From DATJHM01 sp963777355 (lineage in GTDB: Bacteria > Chloroflexota > Ktedonobacteria > Ktedonobacterales > Ktedonobacteraceae): a DNA stretch of 64,000 bases. The stretch covers positions 186,001 to 250,000 of the forward strand of contig CAVZQK010000080.1 of the NCBI GenBank assembly GCA_963777355.1, written 5' to 3'. The translations under genes were made by a program, and so were the position numbers. This document shows positions 56,522 to 64,000 of this stretch, one piece after another (the stretch's first letter is position 1; each line of letters starts with the position of its first letter). The notes beneath the pieces were generated by a model. The model worked only from the letters and a program-made list of their open reading frames with translations, ran no database searches and was not told the origin of the DNA.

Positions 56522-57781
56522 GTGAACATAGCAGAGCTAGAAACTAAAACTATTACTGAGTTGCGCGATATCGCTCGCGATCTCGAACTCTCTGGTTATA
56601 GTGCCCTCAAGAAACAAGATCTCGTCTTCCGCCTTCTCCAGGCCAATACCGAACAGCAGGGAAATATTTTCAGCGCCGGTGTCCTTGAGATTGTAGAAGA
56701 TGGCTTCGGTTTCTTACGTCAGGAGCGCTATCTGCCAGGCAATATGGATGTCTACGTCTCGCAGTCACAGATTCGTCGCTTCGGTCTCCGCACCGGCGAT
56801 ATGGTCTCTGGCCAGGTACGACCACCTAAGGATAATGAGAAGTACTACGGCCTGTTGCGTGTTGAAGCTATCAACGGTGTCGATCCTGAAATTGCGAAAC
56901 GTCGTCCCCACTTTGATAATTTAACCCCGATCTTCCCCCGCGAGATGTTCAATCTGGAAACTGGCCCCGCCAATATCTCTGGACGTCTCATTAATCTCGT
57001 AGCCCCTATCGGACGCGGACAACGTGGCCTGATTGTCTCTCCTCCTAAAGCCGGTAAGACGATGCTCCTCAAATCTATCGCCAATTCTATTACGGAAAAT
57101 TATGGCGATGTCCATTTGATGATCGCTCTGATCGGTGAACGCCCTGAAGAGGTTACTGATATGAAACGCTCGGTGCGGGCGGAGGTTATTAGTTCAACTT
57201 TTGATGAGCCGACTGAGGCTCATACCCGCGTCGCTGAGATGGTCCTGGATCGCGCTAAACGCCTGGTCGAAGGTGGACGCGATGTGGTGGTCCTTCTCGA
57301 TAGTATTACCCGCTTGAGTCGCGCCTATAATCTGGCCGTTCAGCCGAGTGGCCGTACTCTTTCTGGTGGTCTCGATCCAAGCGCTTTGTTCCCCCCCAAG
57401 CGTTTCTTTGGTGCTGCCCGCAAAATTGAAGAGGGCGGTAGCCTGACGATTATTGCCACTGCTCTGGTGGATACTGGTAGCCGTATGGATGATGTGATCT
57501 ACGAAGAATTTAAAGGTACCGGCAATATGGAGCTCGCTCTGAACCGCAAACTTGCCGAACGCCGTGTCTTCCCCGCCATTGACATTGCAACCTCCAGCAC
57601 TCGCCGCGAAGAACTTCTGCTCGATGACCGCACTCTCCGCGCTGTGGTGGTGATGCGCCGTATGTTCTCTACTCTCGCCGATCAGCAGAGCGGCAAAGGT
57701 GGCCTTGAGGCGACTGAAGCTTTGTTGCAGTCTATGTCTAAGACGAGCAATAATGTGGAGTTTCCTGGCTTCCCTTCATAA
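56522..57781 (+). CDS. rho: Transcription termination factor Rho
   Basis: 419 residues. The GTG at 56522 is chosen because it gives VNIAELETKTITELRDIARDL, matching the usual Rho beginning (MNIAEL...); a TTG seven codons upstream is possible. The RNA-binding cold-shock domain follows (GVLEIVEDGFGFLRQERYLPG...DVYVSQSQIRRFGLRTGD). The ATPase has Walker A SPPKAGKTMLLKSIA and Walker B VVVLLDSITRLSRAYN, with the Q and R loops (GSLTIIATALVDTGSRMDD). Hexameric helicase that releases RNA polymerase. No Shine-Dalgarno at normal spacing is visible for either start. Confidence 0.96.
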   Translation: MNIAELETKTITELRDIARDLELSGYSALKKQDLVFRLLQANTEQQGNIFSAGVLEIVEDGFGFLRQERYLPGNMDVYVSQSQIRRFGLRTGDMVSGQVRPPKDNEKYYGLLRVEAINGVDPEIAKRRPHFDNLTPIFPREMFNLETGPANISGRLINLVAPIGRGQRGLIVSPPKAGKTMLLKSIANSITENYGDVHLMIALIGERPEEVTDMKRSVRAEVISSTFDEPTEAHTRVAEMVLDRAKRLVEGGRDVVVLLDSITRLSRAYNLAVQPSGRTLSGGLDPSALFPPKRFFGAARKIEEGGSLTIIATALVDTGSRMDDVIYEEFKGTGNMELALNRKLAERRVFPAIDIATSSTRREELLLDDRTLRAVVVMRRMFSTLADQQSGKGGLEATEALLQSMSKTSNNVEFPGFPS

Positions 57782-58173
57782 AACAATGATGTAGCTTTCT
57801 CCCTTTTTCTTATCCCTGGATCGCCCTTGTGTGCCGCAGATGGTTTTTATCTCGCTACTCAAGGGCTGCCCACACCTATAAATGCCTCTTCATGAACCCT
57901 ATAGGAACGGCTATAAATGAACCCGGCAGGAATGGCTGTTGATCCACCTACTCCAACAAAATCAAACAGGTCTGCAATGACCCTCCTTCGCTCAGAAAAA
58001 GAGAGGTGAACGGGTCTTGGTAGGGACATGATGCAGCGTGCAGAAAGCGTTGGCTTGCAGAAGAAACGGAACATGCACGCGAAATCGTGTCCTCCTCGCC
58101 CAGCGCTTCTCTCGCCCCTGGCGATTTTGTTGGAGCAGATGCTGTTGATCTCTGTCCGCAGCGAGAGGTCCTA
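57782..58173. repeat. Gene-free interval filled with mosaic dispersed repeats
   Basis: Contains two CCTATAGGAACGGCTATAAATG / CCCGGCAGGAATGGCTG-like units near 57896-57935. An inverted counterpart of the 51015-51130 segment lies at about 57990-58110 (GGTAGGGACATGATGCAG, GTGCAGAAAGCG, ATCGTGTCCTCCTCGCCC). GCTGTTGATCTCTGTCCG is at about 58140. No clear rho terminator. Confidence 0.7.
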
Positions 58174-60507
58174 TTAATATCGCCCATCCAGATAGAACCA
58201 GCTAATCAGCCCCCGTGGATAAATATACCCTTCCCAATACCCTACGTATTCTCTTGCCCCATCACTATAGGTTCGCGTGAAGTTTGTGTTATATGCATAC
58301 GCTGCCGCATCCAGATCCATCCGCTTGCATGTACTGCATCCATGCTCACTATAGACTAGGTCCGCAACAATGCTGGAAAGCATGACTTTGCTAAACCAGG
58401 TGTAGCGCAGACAGTGCCAGTTGGCACATTGCGCTGTTGTCCCTTGAACTCTTGTGGCTGAGAGCAGATAAAGGGGCGGATTGCTTAAGACGTTGTCTGG
58501 CGCTTTTGGCCCCTGAAAGGTCGCACTTTTTATGTCGTTGGGATACTCCTGGGCCAGATCGTTCAAAAGGGTCCCGTCCATCTGCTTATCTAGCCCCATC
58601 AGGTGCAGGTAGAATAAACCATCCCCCTGCATGATCGTCCCTCCTGTACAGTTGCTAAATGCTGTGTTGTCCGCGATTGGTAGGGACCCGTTTCGATTAT
58701 ATTCACTAATCACTGCCCGCTCGATTTTTTCCGCCGCCGCCTGCCAGTTGGTTGCGCTGCTCGCTTGCTGATTCGGAGACAGGTTGGCGAGATAGCTGGT
58801 CGCAAGGTACGCTGCCGCCTCTTTGATTCCTTGATAATACATATTGCCGGCTTTGTCTGCTGTGTTATGTAGACAATCGTTGGCGGCATCAAATGTCGTT
58901 GTGGTGTCCCGCCCTTCTGCCGCAATCCCTGTTGTCGGATCACCAACCGCGAGATTATGTTGCATGGCCTCTTGTAGTTGTTGCATATGCTGCTGCACAA
59001 AATCACTATCTCCTGTGACTGAGGCGTAATAGGCCATAAGCAAGAGAACGTTGTTGTTCTCTTCCGTTGGCATCGGCACACCGGAGGTTACATAGGGCGG
59101 CAGATAACAGGTGGCGCGAAAGGTCGGTATTCCCTGCCCTGGCGCTGTGCAGTTACCCTGGCTGTCAACTTCTCCTCCCTGGTCGTGTTGAAAATAGAGC
59201 CCATATTGATTGTGTGTCGCGTTCGCAAAGACGTTTCCTATCGCCAGTTTGAAAAACCAGGGGACACGCATGATTTCAAAATAACTATATTCGTGCATGA
59301 CATCAATTGTGCTGAGAAAGCCGTATGACCCCTCGTAAACAGCGGCATCATATCCCCCGCCTGCACAATCTGCCCGCGCCGTTAGCCAGCTACTGGCTTT
59401 GTAGCTACGTAATGTATCTCCAATCAACCATCTCTGCTCTGCTGGCAGTGTGGTGTTGTTCAATAAAAGCTGCTCCAGCCCCTGCGCTCGCCCTAGCAGA
59501 TTCTGTTGTTCTGTCTGATTATCAAGCGCATAGCCAATCATTTTTTCTTGATCTGACCAGTATTTTGTGTACGCGAATGTCTCGTTCTGACAGTTAGCAG
59601 GGAGATGTGTATTGACTAGCACTTTCTGATTACTATTCCAGCTCCCTAGCAGCATATAGGCAGTTGTATTTTTTCCTGGCTCAAGACTGTAGTTCCAGCT
59701 CAGGCCGGCCCGGTCCGTCTGTTGTGTCTGGCATTGCCAGTGCTCCTGATCTCCTGCCAGGAAGAGCGTTCCACCACTGCCATCTGCGCTCCTATCATAG
59801 CCGAGACTATTGACGCCTCTCCCTCCATCTGTTGTGAATTGCGTGCAGGCCCCATTTGTCGCCACCTGGCGATTGCTACCAAAGATAAAAGTACCTTTTT
59901 GGCTCTGTGAGCTAATGTTTTGGAGGCGAATCCCGACATATAAAATAGGGAGTGTATCTGCCTGGACAAAATTGACACAATTCTCAAGCGTAGTACAGCC
60001 TGGCTCTCCCTGAAAGGCATTGATGATATCCATTGTGATGTTCAAACCTGTGGCCGAATTTGTCTCACCCATCCAGCGCGTTGTATCTAGCCCTTGCTGC
60101 CACCGCTCATTTAAGAGGTAGCTATCGGCAAACTGGCTATTTGCTACGCCCATGTGAAACATCTGTGTCCCGGTCTGACCCTGAGGTGTTACACCAATAA
60201 TGTAACTGGCGGGTGAATCATGAAATATACCATTAGTACCACTGTACACATGGTTTTCGCCCGGTTGAATGTTGAAGTCAAAACGTGAACCAAAGCTGGC
60301 ATTGATGTTCGTTGCCTGACTGTTTACCGCGACTGTCTGGACGGGCAATCTGGAATCAATCTTCAGCAGGTCCGCCTGCGCGAAATCATTGACGTTATGA
60401 GCTGCCTGGACCGGTATATAGGTGAACATATTCGGAAGAAGCACGCTTAGACATAAGACGACAGAGGGCGCTAGCACTCTGAAAGAGATGGGACGCAATA
60501 TACGCAC
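58174..60507 (-). CDS. Secreted GH52-like glycoside hydrolase
   Basis: 777 residues from GTG 60507, with a signal peptide (VVLCLSVLLPNMF ... VQA cleavage). Comparison from memory with GH52 beta-xylosidases shows matching landmarks. VYEGSYGFLSTIDV corresponds to the NEGEY nucleophile region, with Glu392. YFQHDQGGEVD corresponds to the SFTHDMG stretch. TTTFDAANDCLHN, with Asp540, fits the acid/base region, and the C-terminal YIYPRGLISWFYL fits YYPRGVTSILWL. The fold would be an alpha/alpha-six barrel behind a beta-sandwich. GH52 members are mostly cytoplasmic beta-xylosidases, so an exported, longer, Cys-rich version is unusual. The substrate is unproven. Confidence 0.62.
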   Translation of the reverse strand: MRILRPISFRVLAPSVVLCLSVLLPNMFTYIPVQAAHNVNDFAQADLLKIDSRLPVQTVAVNSQATNINASFGSRFDFNIQPGENHVYSGTNGIFHDSPASYIIGVTPQGQTGTQMFHMGVANSQFADSYLLNERWQQGLDTTRWMGETNSATGLNITMDIINAFQGEPGCTTLENCVNFVQADTLPILYVGIRLQNISSQSQKGTFIFGSNRQVATNGACTQFTTDGGRGVNSLGYDRSADGSGGTLFLAGDQEHWQCQTQQTDRAGLSWNYSLEPGKNTTAYMLLGSWNSNQKVLVNTHLPANCQNETFAYTKYWSDQEKMIGYALDNQTEQQNLLGRAQGLEQLLLNNTTLPAEQRWLIGDTLRSYKASSWLTARADCAGGGYDAAVYEGSYGFLSTIDVMHEYSYFEIMRVPWFFKLAIGNVFANATHNQYGLYFQHDQGGEVDSQGNCTAPGQGIPTFRATCYLPPYVTSGVPMPTEENNNVLLLMAYYASVTGDSDFVQQHMQQLQEAMQHNLAVGDPTTGIAAEGRDTTTTFDAANDCLHNTADKAGNMYYQGIKEAAAYLATSYLANLSPNQQASSATNWQAAAEKIERAVISEYNRNGSLPIADNTAFSNCTGGTIMQGDGLFYLHLMGLDKQMDGTLLNDLAQEYPNDIKSATFQGPKAPDNVLSNPPLYLLSATRVQGTTAQCANWHCLRYTWFSKVMLSSIVADLVYSEHGCSTCKRMDLDAAAYAYNTNFTRTYSDGAREYVGYWEGYIYPRGLISWFYLDGRY

Positions 60508-61062
60508 AATAGATGGTACCTCTTTTTTGAACGATGTATCTCTTTAACGAATATAGTAATTGAATGCATCGAATGAATGTATCTCTTTACCGATATAGTA
60601 ATTGAATACATAAAAACATGTAGGACGCAGGGCTTGTCTCCGCCCGTTCGTACGTAGGTTCGCTTAAAACAACGAACCGACTCCTATCTTTCAGATTTGC
60701 AAGGACTTTTCGTCTATGCTCGCACACACAGGTAATACTCTGTCATCTCAGAGATCCGAATCCGAGTAGGGAAGAGCGGCTTGACCGTCTCCATCTCGTC
60801 CGGCAACCTCTCATGAGAAGGTGATCATCTCTCCTATGAAGGAGATCGATCCAGCTGGTAGAGCAGTCTCTTTCTTAGCGTAGTTTCTTAATCAAGAGGG
60901 ATAAGCATTAGATCATGCTGGCAGAAAGATTAGTTTCCTGTAAGTGTCGATAATTTACCCTCAAAATGGGACAATTGCCCCATACCATCTTGTCCGATTT
61001 CCGCTAATCTCTCTCGTGTAGAGAATAGTACAGTGAGTGTTAGTTACTAGGAGGAGGAACGT
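60508..61062. other. Gene-free interval with direct and dispersed repeats
   Basis: Holds a near-identical 35-bp direct repeat (60534-60569 and 60577-60611), GTAGGACGCAGGGCTTGTC at 60620-60646, and GTAGGGAAGAGCGGCTTGAC at 60764-60792. No coding frame supported. The strong ribosome-binding site of the next gene is at 61050-61057. Confidence 0.6.
60534..60611. repeat. Tandem direct repeat, period 43 bp
   Basis: ATGTATCTCTTTAACGAATA and onward to GAATGCAT, repeated as ATGTATCTCTTTACCGATAT and onward to GAATACAT. It lies just upstream of the GH52-like gene and could be a duplicated regulator site or a local duplication. Confidence 0.85.
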
Positions 61063-61485
61063 ATGAACAGTACTGCCGCTTTCAATACTGAAGCAGAAAT
61101 AGGACTGATCTTTGCCTCGGAGAATAGTACCTCCCTGGATGCGCCTTATGCTACTGCACCGATGGCTGCTGTCGTACCTGCATACCAACCTCCTTCAGAA
61201 GAGGAACTGCATTCTTCCTTTGAGGAAGCCATTAGTGGACGCCTGCTAGCCGTCCACAATCGCCTCGAACGCCTGAACTCACGTCCAGTGATTGCCTACA
61301 CCACAACCGGCTCTTTGCAGCATCCCGCTATCCATCAGGAACTACGTTCTTTCTTCCAGCAGCCAGAGCAACCTTTAGCTCATCAGTCATCCTGGAAAAA
61401 AATAATCATCTATATCGCATTCGCCTCCATCTTCCTGCTCATAGGTTTCGATCTCATGGGCCTCCTCGTCCTCCACCTGCACTGA
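61063..61485 (+). CDS. Small tail-anchored membrane protein, unknown function
   Basis: 140 residues. About 110 hydrophilic residues (one possible helix at EEELHSSFEEAISGRLLAVHNRLERL) and one C-terminal membrane helix IIIYIAFASIFLLIGFDLMG, so it is probably anchored with the bulk in the cytoplasm. AGGAGGAGGAACGT before the ATG is one of the strongest ribosome sites in the window, which supports a real, well-translated gene. No family recognised and no operon partner. Confidence 0.75.
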   Translation: MNSTAAFNTEAEIGLIFASENSTSLDAPYATAPMAAVVPAYQPPSEEELHSSFEEAISGRLLAVHNRLERLNSRPVIAYTTTGSLQHPAIHQELRSFFQQPEQPLAHQSSWKKIIIYIAFASIFLLIGFDLMGLLVLHLH

Positions 61486-61840
61486 TCCTCTCCTTGCGCA
61501 ATTCGTGAACATAATCTCCAAATTCGCTAAAGAAATTCTCCATCCTGCCGATATTCTCTTTAGGAACCTTTTTCTAACCTTGCATTGCACTCGAAACGCT
61601 GCCTCATTCCCGATTGCTCAATGTAGCCTTCAATGTAGCATCTGTTTTTCTCAATGTATTCAGAGAGAAGTGTGCCAATAATTTTTACAAAAATTTCTCT
61701 GCAAACAAACATGGCAACATGCTATAATACATAGGAGAACTGAATGACCCACTGATACCTTCTTGTCAGACGAATGTTCCAGCGTCTGCGCGTAGGGGTG
61801 GCGCTTGTCTCTATCCGATCCGCGCTAAAGGGAAAATACT
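61486..61840. other. Gene-free interval with a promoter and a dispersed repeat
   Basis: Contains an extended -10 promoter (TGCTATAAT, TATAAT at 61723-61728) and a GTAGGGGTGGCGCTTGTCTC repeat at 61792-61817 in the leader of the next gene. No coding frame supported. Confidence 0.55.
61720..61728 (+). promoter_or_regulatory. Extended -10 promoter
   Basis: TG-C-TATAAT with a perfect -10 hexamer; the -35 is poor (TGCAAA). It probably drives the small membrane protein and perhaps the Nudix gene. Confidence 0.55.
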
Positions 61841-62068
61841 ATGCATCAGATCATAGGCATTCTCATCTTTTTTGCTATCGTTCTCATCCTTGTCGCTGCC
61901 GGATTCTACTTCGCACGCGGCCAGAATCCTCGCTCACAACATTCTGGCTCCTGGCCTAATGTGTTAGGACCGCTTGGTAATAGTACTGCAATGGGTTTGG
62001 GCGAACGCCTGAATAGAGATATTGAGGCTGGACAAAACGGCGGCAATCGCCATTCACGCCGCCATTGA
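61841..62068 (+). CDS. Small single-helix membrane protein, unknown function
   Basis: 75 residues. The N-terminal helix IIGILIFFAIVLILVAAGFYFA is followed by a Ser/Asn/Gly-rich, mostly basic tail. No clear ribosome site, but a continuous frame with a membrane helix directly downstream of a promoter is plausible. Function unknown. It lies 70 bp before the Nudix gene. Confidence 0.55.
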   Translation: MHQIIGILIFFAIVLILVAAGFYFARGQNPRSQHSGSWPNVLGPLGNSTAMGLGERLNRDIEAGQNGGNRHSRRH

Positions 62069-62138
62069 AATGTACTTAATTACGGGATTTTTGTATCCCT
62101 TCACAACATAAATTCTATAATTAAGGATTATCTATCAT

Positions 62139-62723
62139 ATGACTGAAGCTTCTTCACAGAAAAGTCCCTGGGAGGTTGTCTCTGTTCGCCGCATCCTGGA
62201 TACTCGCTATCTCAAAATTCGCTCTGAACATGTCACTCTCCCAAATGGCGTGGCCATTCCTGACTACTATATTATTGAGAATCGCGGCTGGGTTGGCATT
62301 GTTCCCTTTACTGAAGATGGTCGCTTTTTGCTTAATCGCCAGTATAAACATGGTATCGGCGAGGATGTCCTGGAGTTCCCTGCCGGAATGATTGAGGAGG
62401 ATGAGGACGATCCTTTGCAGACGGCCCATCGCGAACTGATGGAAGAGACTGGCTATAGTGTCGCCTCTCATGAGATTGAACCTCTCTCCCATATGATCGC
62501 TAATCCTACCGGCGCTCAGACGCGTATCTGGTGGTACCTTGCCCGCAATGTCCGCAAAACTGGCGTGCAAAATTTTGATCCAGGCGAGGATATTCAAAAT
62601 TTCCTGGTTACTCCCGCCGAGTTACTTGAGCTGATCCATTCCGGCCAATTCAACGTCCAGGGCCAGATTGCCGCTGCCTATATGGCCCTTGAACGCCTGG
62701 ACCTGCTGAAAACTCATTTTTAA
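62139..62723 (+). CDS. Nudix hydrolase, ADP-ribose pyrophosphatase-like
   Basis: 194 residues. The Nudix box begins at Gly83 (FPAGMIEEDEDDPLQ) and ends REL-x-EE-x-G at 98-105. It has one residue more than the G-x5-E-x7-REUxEExGU consensus, in the acidic loop. WVGIVPFTEDGRFLLNRQYKHG is the strand pattern of the ADP-ribose pyrophosphatase branch (NudF-like), which hydrolyses nucleotide sugars such as ADP-ribose. Cytoplasmic. The exact substrate is not shown by sequence. Confidence 0.9.
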   Translation: MTEASSQKSPWEVVSVRRILDTRYLKIRSEHVTLPNGVAIPDYYIIENRGWVGIVPFTEDGRFLLNRQYKHGIGEDVLEFPAGMIEEDEDDPLQTAHRELMEETGYSVASHEIEPLSHMIANPTGAQTRIWWYLARNVRKTGVQNFDPGEDIQNFLVTPAELLELIHSGQFNVQGQIAAAYMALERLDLLKTHF

Positions 62724-62733
62724 TAGGTCAGAT

Positions 62734-62761
62734 TTACAATTTTCTTACAGATGTTTGTAAA
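62734..62761 (+). promoter_or_regulatory. PhoB/OmpR-type direct repeats upstream of the response regulator
   Basis: TTTACA (62734), CTTACA (62745) and TTGTAA (62756) spaced exactly 11 bp, the helical-turn spacing bound by OmpR/PhoB-family dimers. Located 76-103 bp before the regulator gene, so autoregulation is likely. Confidence 0.5.
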
Positions 62762-62836
62762 GTTTTTTATGTTCTATGTGTATGCTATGAATAACTAAGT
62801 TGTGCTGCTGAAGAAGAGATTTTTTGTGTAACTATT

Positions 62837-63592
62837 ATGAAAATACTTGTGATCGAAGATGAAGCGAATATTACCCAGGTGATCCGCCTTTATATGGAAC
62901 AGGCTGGATATACTGTGTTGGATGCTAGCGATGGTATTGCTGGCCTGGAACTCCATGCCCGTGAGCAGCCAGATCTCGTGATTCTTGATCTGATGCTTCC
63001 TGGCCTGGACGGTATGGAGGTCTGTCGCCGCATTCGCAATTGGGCCAATACACCTATTCTGATGCTGACTGCCCGCCAGGGTGAGGATGACCGCGTGGCT
63101 GGCCTGGAGGCGGGAGCAGATGACTATCTGGCAAAACCTTTTAGCCCCCGTGAACTTGTGAGCCGGGTTAAGGCAATACTCCGCCGCACTAATAACTCTA
63201 GCTCCATCTCTTCTCATGAGATGAAAGCGGCTACTGAAAAAGAACTTGCTGAGGCGGCGAGTAAAGATGAATTGCATTTCGGCAATCTCTTTATTAACTT
63301 GCCCGCTCGCCGTGTCCTGGTTGGTAGACAGCAGGTGACGCTTACGGTGAAAGAATTTGATCTCCTGGTGACTCTTGCTTCCTCCCCTGATCGCGTCTTT
63401 ACCCGCGAGACGCTGCTCAATCAGGTCTGGGGCTATAGCTATCTCGGCGATGGACGTACTGTTGATGTGCATATCGGTACCTTGCGTAAGAAACTAGAGG
63501 CTATTGCTGGCGCTCCAAATGTGATTCAAACTGTTTGGGGTGTGGGTTATAAGTTTGTACCTCCCGCTCAGGCTGCGTCAATGCATTCTTAA
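62837..63592 (+). CDS. OmpR/PhoB-family response regulator
   Basis: 251 residues. Receiver domain 1-117 with acidic Asp8, phospho-acceptor Asp51 (VILDLMLPG), Thr78 and Lys100 (LAKPF). A linker of about 35 residues, longer than usual and Ser/Glu/Ala-rich, leads to the winged-helix DNA-binding domain (LTVKEFDLLVTLASSPDRVFTRETLLNQVWGY ... RTVDVHIGTLRKKLE). It is followed after 17 bp by its histidine kinase gene. Confidence 0.95.
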   Translation: MKILVIEDEANITQVIRLYMEQAGYTVLDASDGIAGLELHAREQPDLVILDLMLPGLDGMEVCRRIRNWANTPILMLTARQGEDDRVAGLEAGADDYLAKPFSPRELVSRVKAILRRTNNSSSISSHEMKAATEKELAEAASKDELHFGNLFINLPARRVLVGRQQVTLTVKEFDLLVTLASSPDRVFTRETLLNQVWGYSYLGDGRTVDVHIGTLRKKLEAIAGAPNVIQTVWGVGYKFVPPAQAASMHS

Positions 63593-63609
63593 TTGGAGGA
63601 AATTTCACT

Positions 63610-64000
63610 ATGACTACCCCTGCTACTGGCCTGCGCACGAAACTTGTCCTTAGCTATCTCGCTGTCATTGTGAGCTCTATTATCGTTCTAAGTGTCGCTG
63701 TCTCTTACGCCGTTCAGAGCTATATTACTCAATCTAATCAGGATCATTTGCGCTATCAGGTTGGTCCTACTTTGGCTACAATTTATGAGAACGATTTTTT
63801 GCAGGCTCAGGGGAATTGGACTCTCGCTAATGAGCATAATTTTGGTCTGGATATGACTGTAGTTTATGATACTCAAGGTAATATGGTCGTTTGCTCACAA
63901 TCTCAGTTCAATTGTAATGATCCTGTAATAAAACAATCCCTCGATGCCGCTTTAAAGAGCCAGCAGCCGTCTTATGGAACTTTTCAGATTACAGGCCACG
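63610..64000 (+). CDS. Sensor histidine kinase, N-terminal part (cut by window edge)
   Basis: 130 codons from ATG 63610, preceded by GGAGGAAAT; the frame is open to the end of the window. An N-terminal membrane helix (LSYLAVIVSSIIVLSVAVSYAV) is followed by an extracytoplasmic sensor segment (YITQSNQDHLRYQVGPTLA ... FGLDMTVVYDTQGNMVVC). This is the usual beginning of a two-helix sensor kinase. HAMP and kinase domains lie beyond the window. Partner of the response regulator upstream, same operon. Confidence 0.85.
   Translation, partial: MTTPATGLRTKLVLSYLAVIVSSIIVLSVAVSYAVQSYITQSNQDHLRYQVGPTLATIYENDFLQAQGNWTLANEHNFGLDMTVVYDTQGNMVVCSQSQFNCNDPVIKQSLDAALKSQQPSYGTFQITGH

Noticed and set aside
56146..56547. 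133-codon frame upstream of rho
   Set aside because: Overlaps the rho promoter and start; no ribosome site, no recognisable domain.
1..64000. CRISPR arrays, prophage, transposases, tRNA or rRNA genes
   Set aside because: Looked for by eye on both strands; the repeats present are irregular in spacing and sequence, and no corresponding genes were found.

Overview
The window looks like chromosomal DNA of a mid-GC monoderm-type bacterium, most likely a Chloroflexota of the Ktedonobacteria kind. This is inferred from four things: Tat- or lipobox-anchored solute-binding proteins, a PknB-like kinase with a large extracellular domain, a T-box-controlled archaeal-type AspRS, and many short intergenic repeats starting GTAGGG. 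No tRNA, rRNA, CRISPR array, prophage or insertion sequence was seen.

Layout. 1-8000: truncated secreted serine protease, a methyltransferase, aspS behind a T-box leader, an orphan ORF, and a very long zinc-ribbon/BACON-repeat surface protein split by an in-frame amber codon. 8332-11695: a frameshifted ThDP enzyme, then a GC-richer divergent tetR/epimerase pair sharing a palindromic operator. 12213-15402: two Gfo/Idh/MocA oxidoreductases around an AraC-type regulator, probably sugar or polyol oxidation. 15599-31403: a complete 14-gene nuoA-N operon for respiratory complex I, with a consensus promoter and a strong terminator. 31530-37954: sugar ABC transporter (binding protein and two permeases, no ATPase) with a GH4 glycosidase, divergent from a LacI-type regulator. 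A perfect 44-bp palindrome lies between them. 38057-41820: S9 and M32 peptidases. 41901-43312: marR-hydrolase operon. 43997-45703: orphan OppA-like lipoprotein. 45828-48084: groES-groEL under CIRCE. 48464-50848: Ser/Thr kinase. 51429-52949: divergent oxidoreductase/marR pair. 53087-57781: recX, fumC, a small metalloprotease-like gene and rho. 58174-60507: secreted GH52-like glycosidase. 61063-64000: two small membrane proteins, a Nudix hydrolase, and a two-component system cut by the window end.

Two patterns run through the window. First, six otherwise intact genes carry one single-base frameshift each (ThDP enzyme, tetR, nuoM, sugar-binding protein, MDR oxidoreductase, marR), and one carries an in-frame stop. 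Five of the six have one surplus base. The set includes nuoM inside an otherwise perfect nuo operon, so a sequence-quality problem is at least as likely as real gene decay. Second, intergenic gaps hold a mosaic family of short repeats. One copy is translated as the C-terminal tail of NuoF, another supplies a stop codon, and a separate palindromic repeat forms the N-terminus of a sugar permease.

No clearly novel multi-gene defence or biosynthetic system was found. The most interesting objects are the 44-bp palindrome, the interrupted BACON protein, the T-box/AspRS pair, two probably leaderless marR genes, the repeat-derived protein ends and the GH52-like enzyme.
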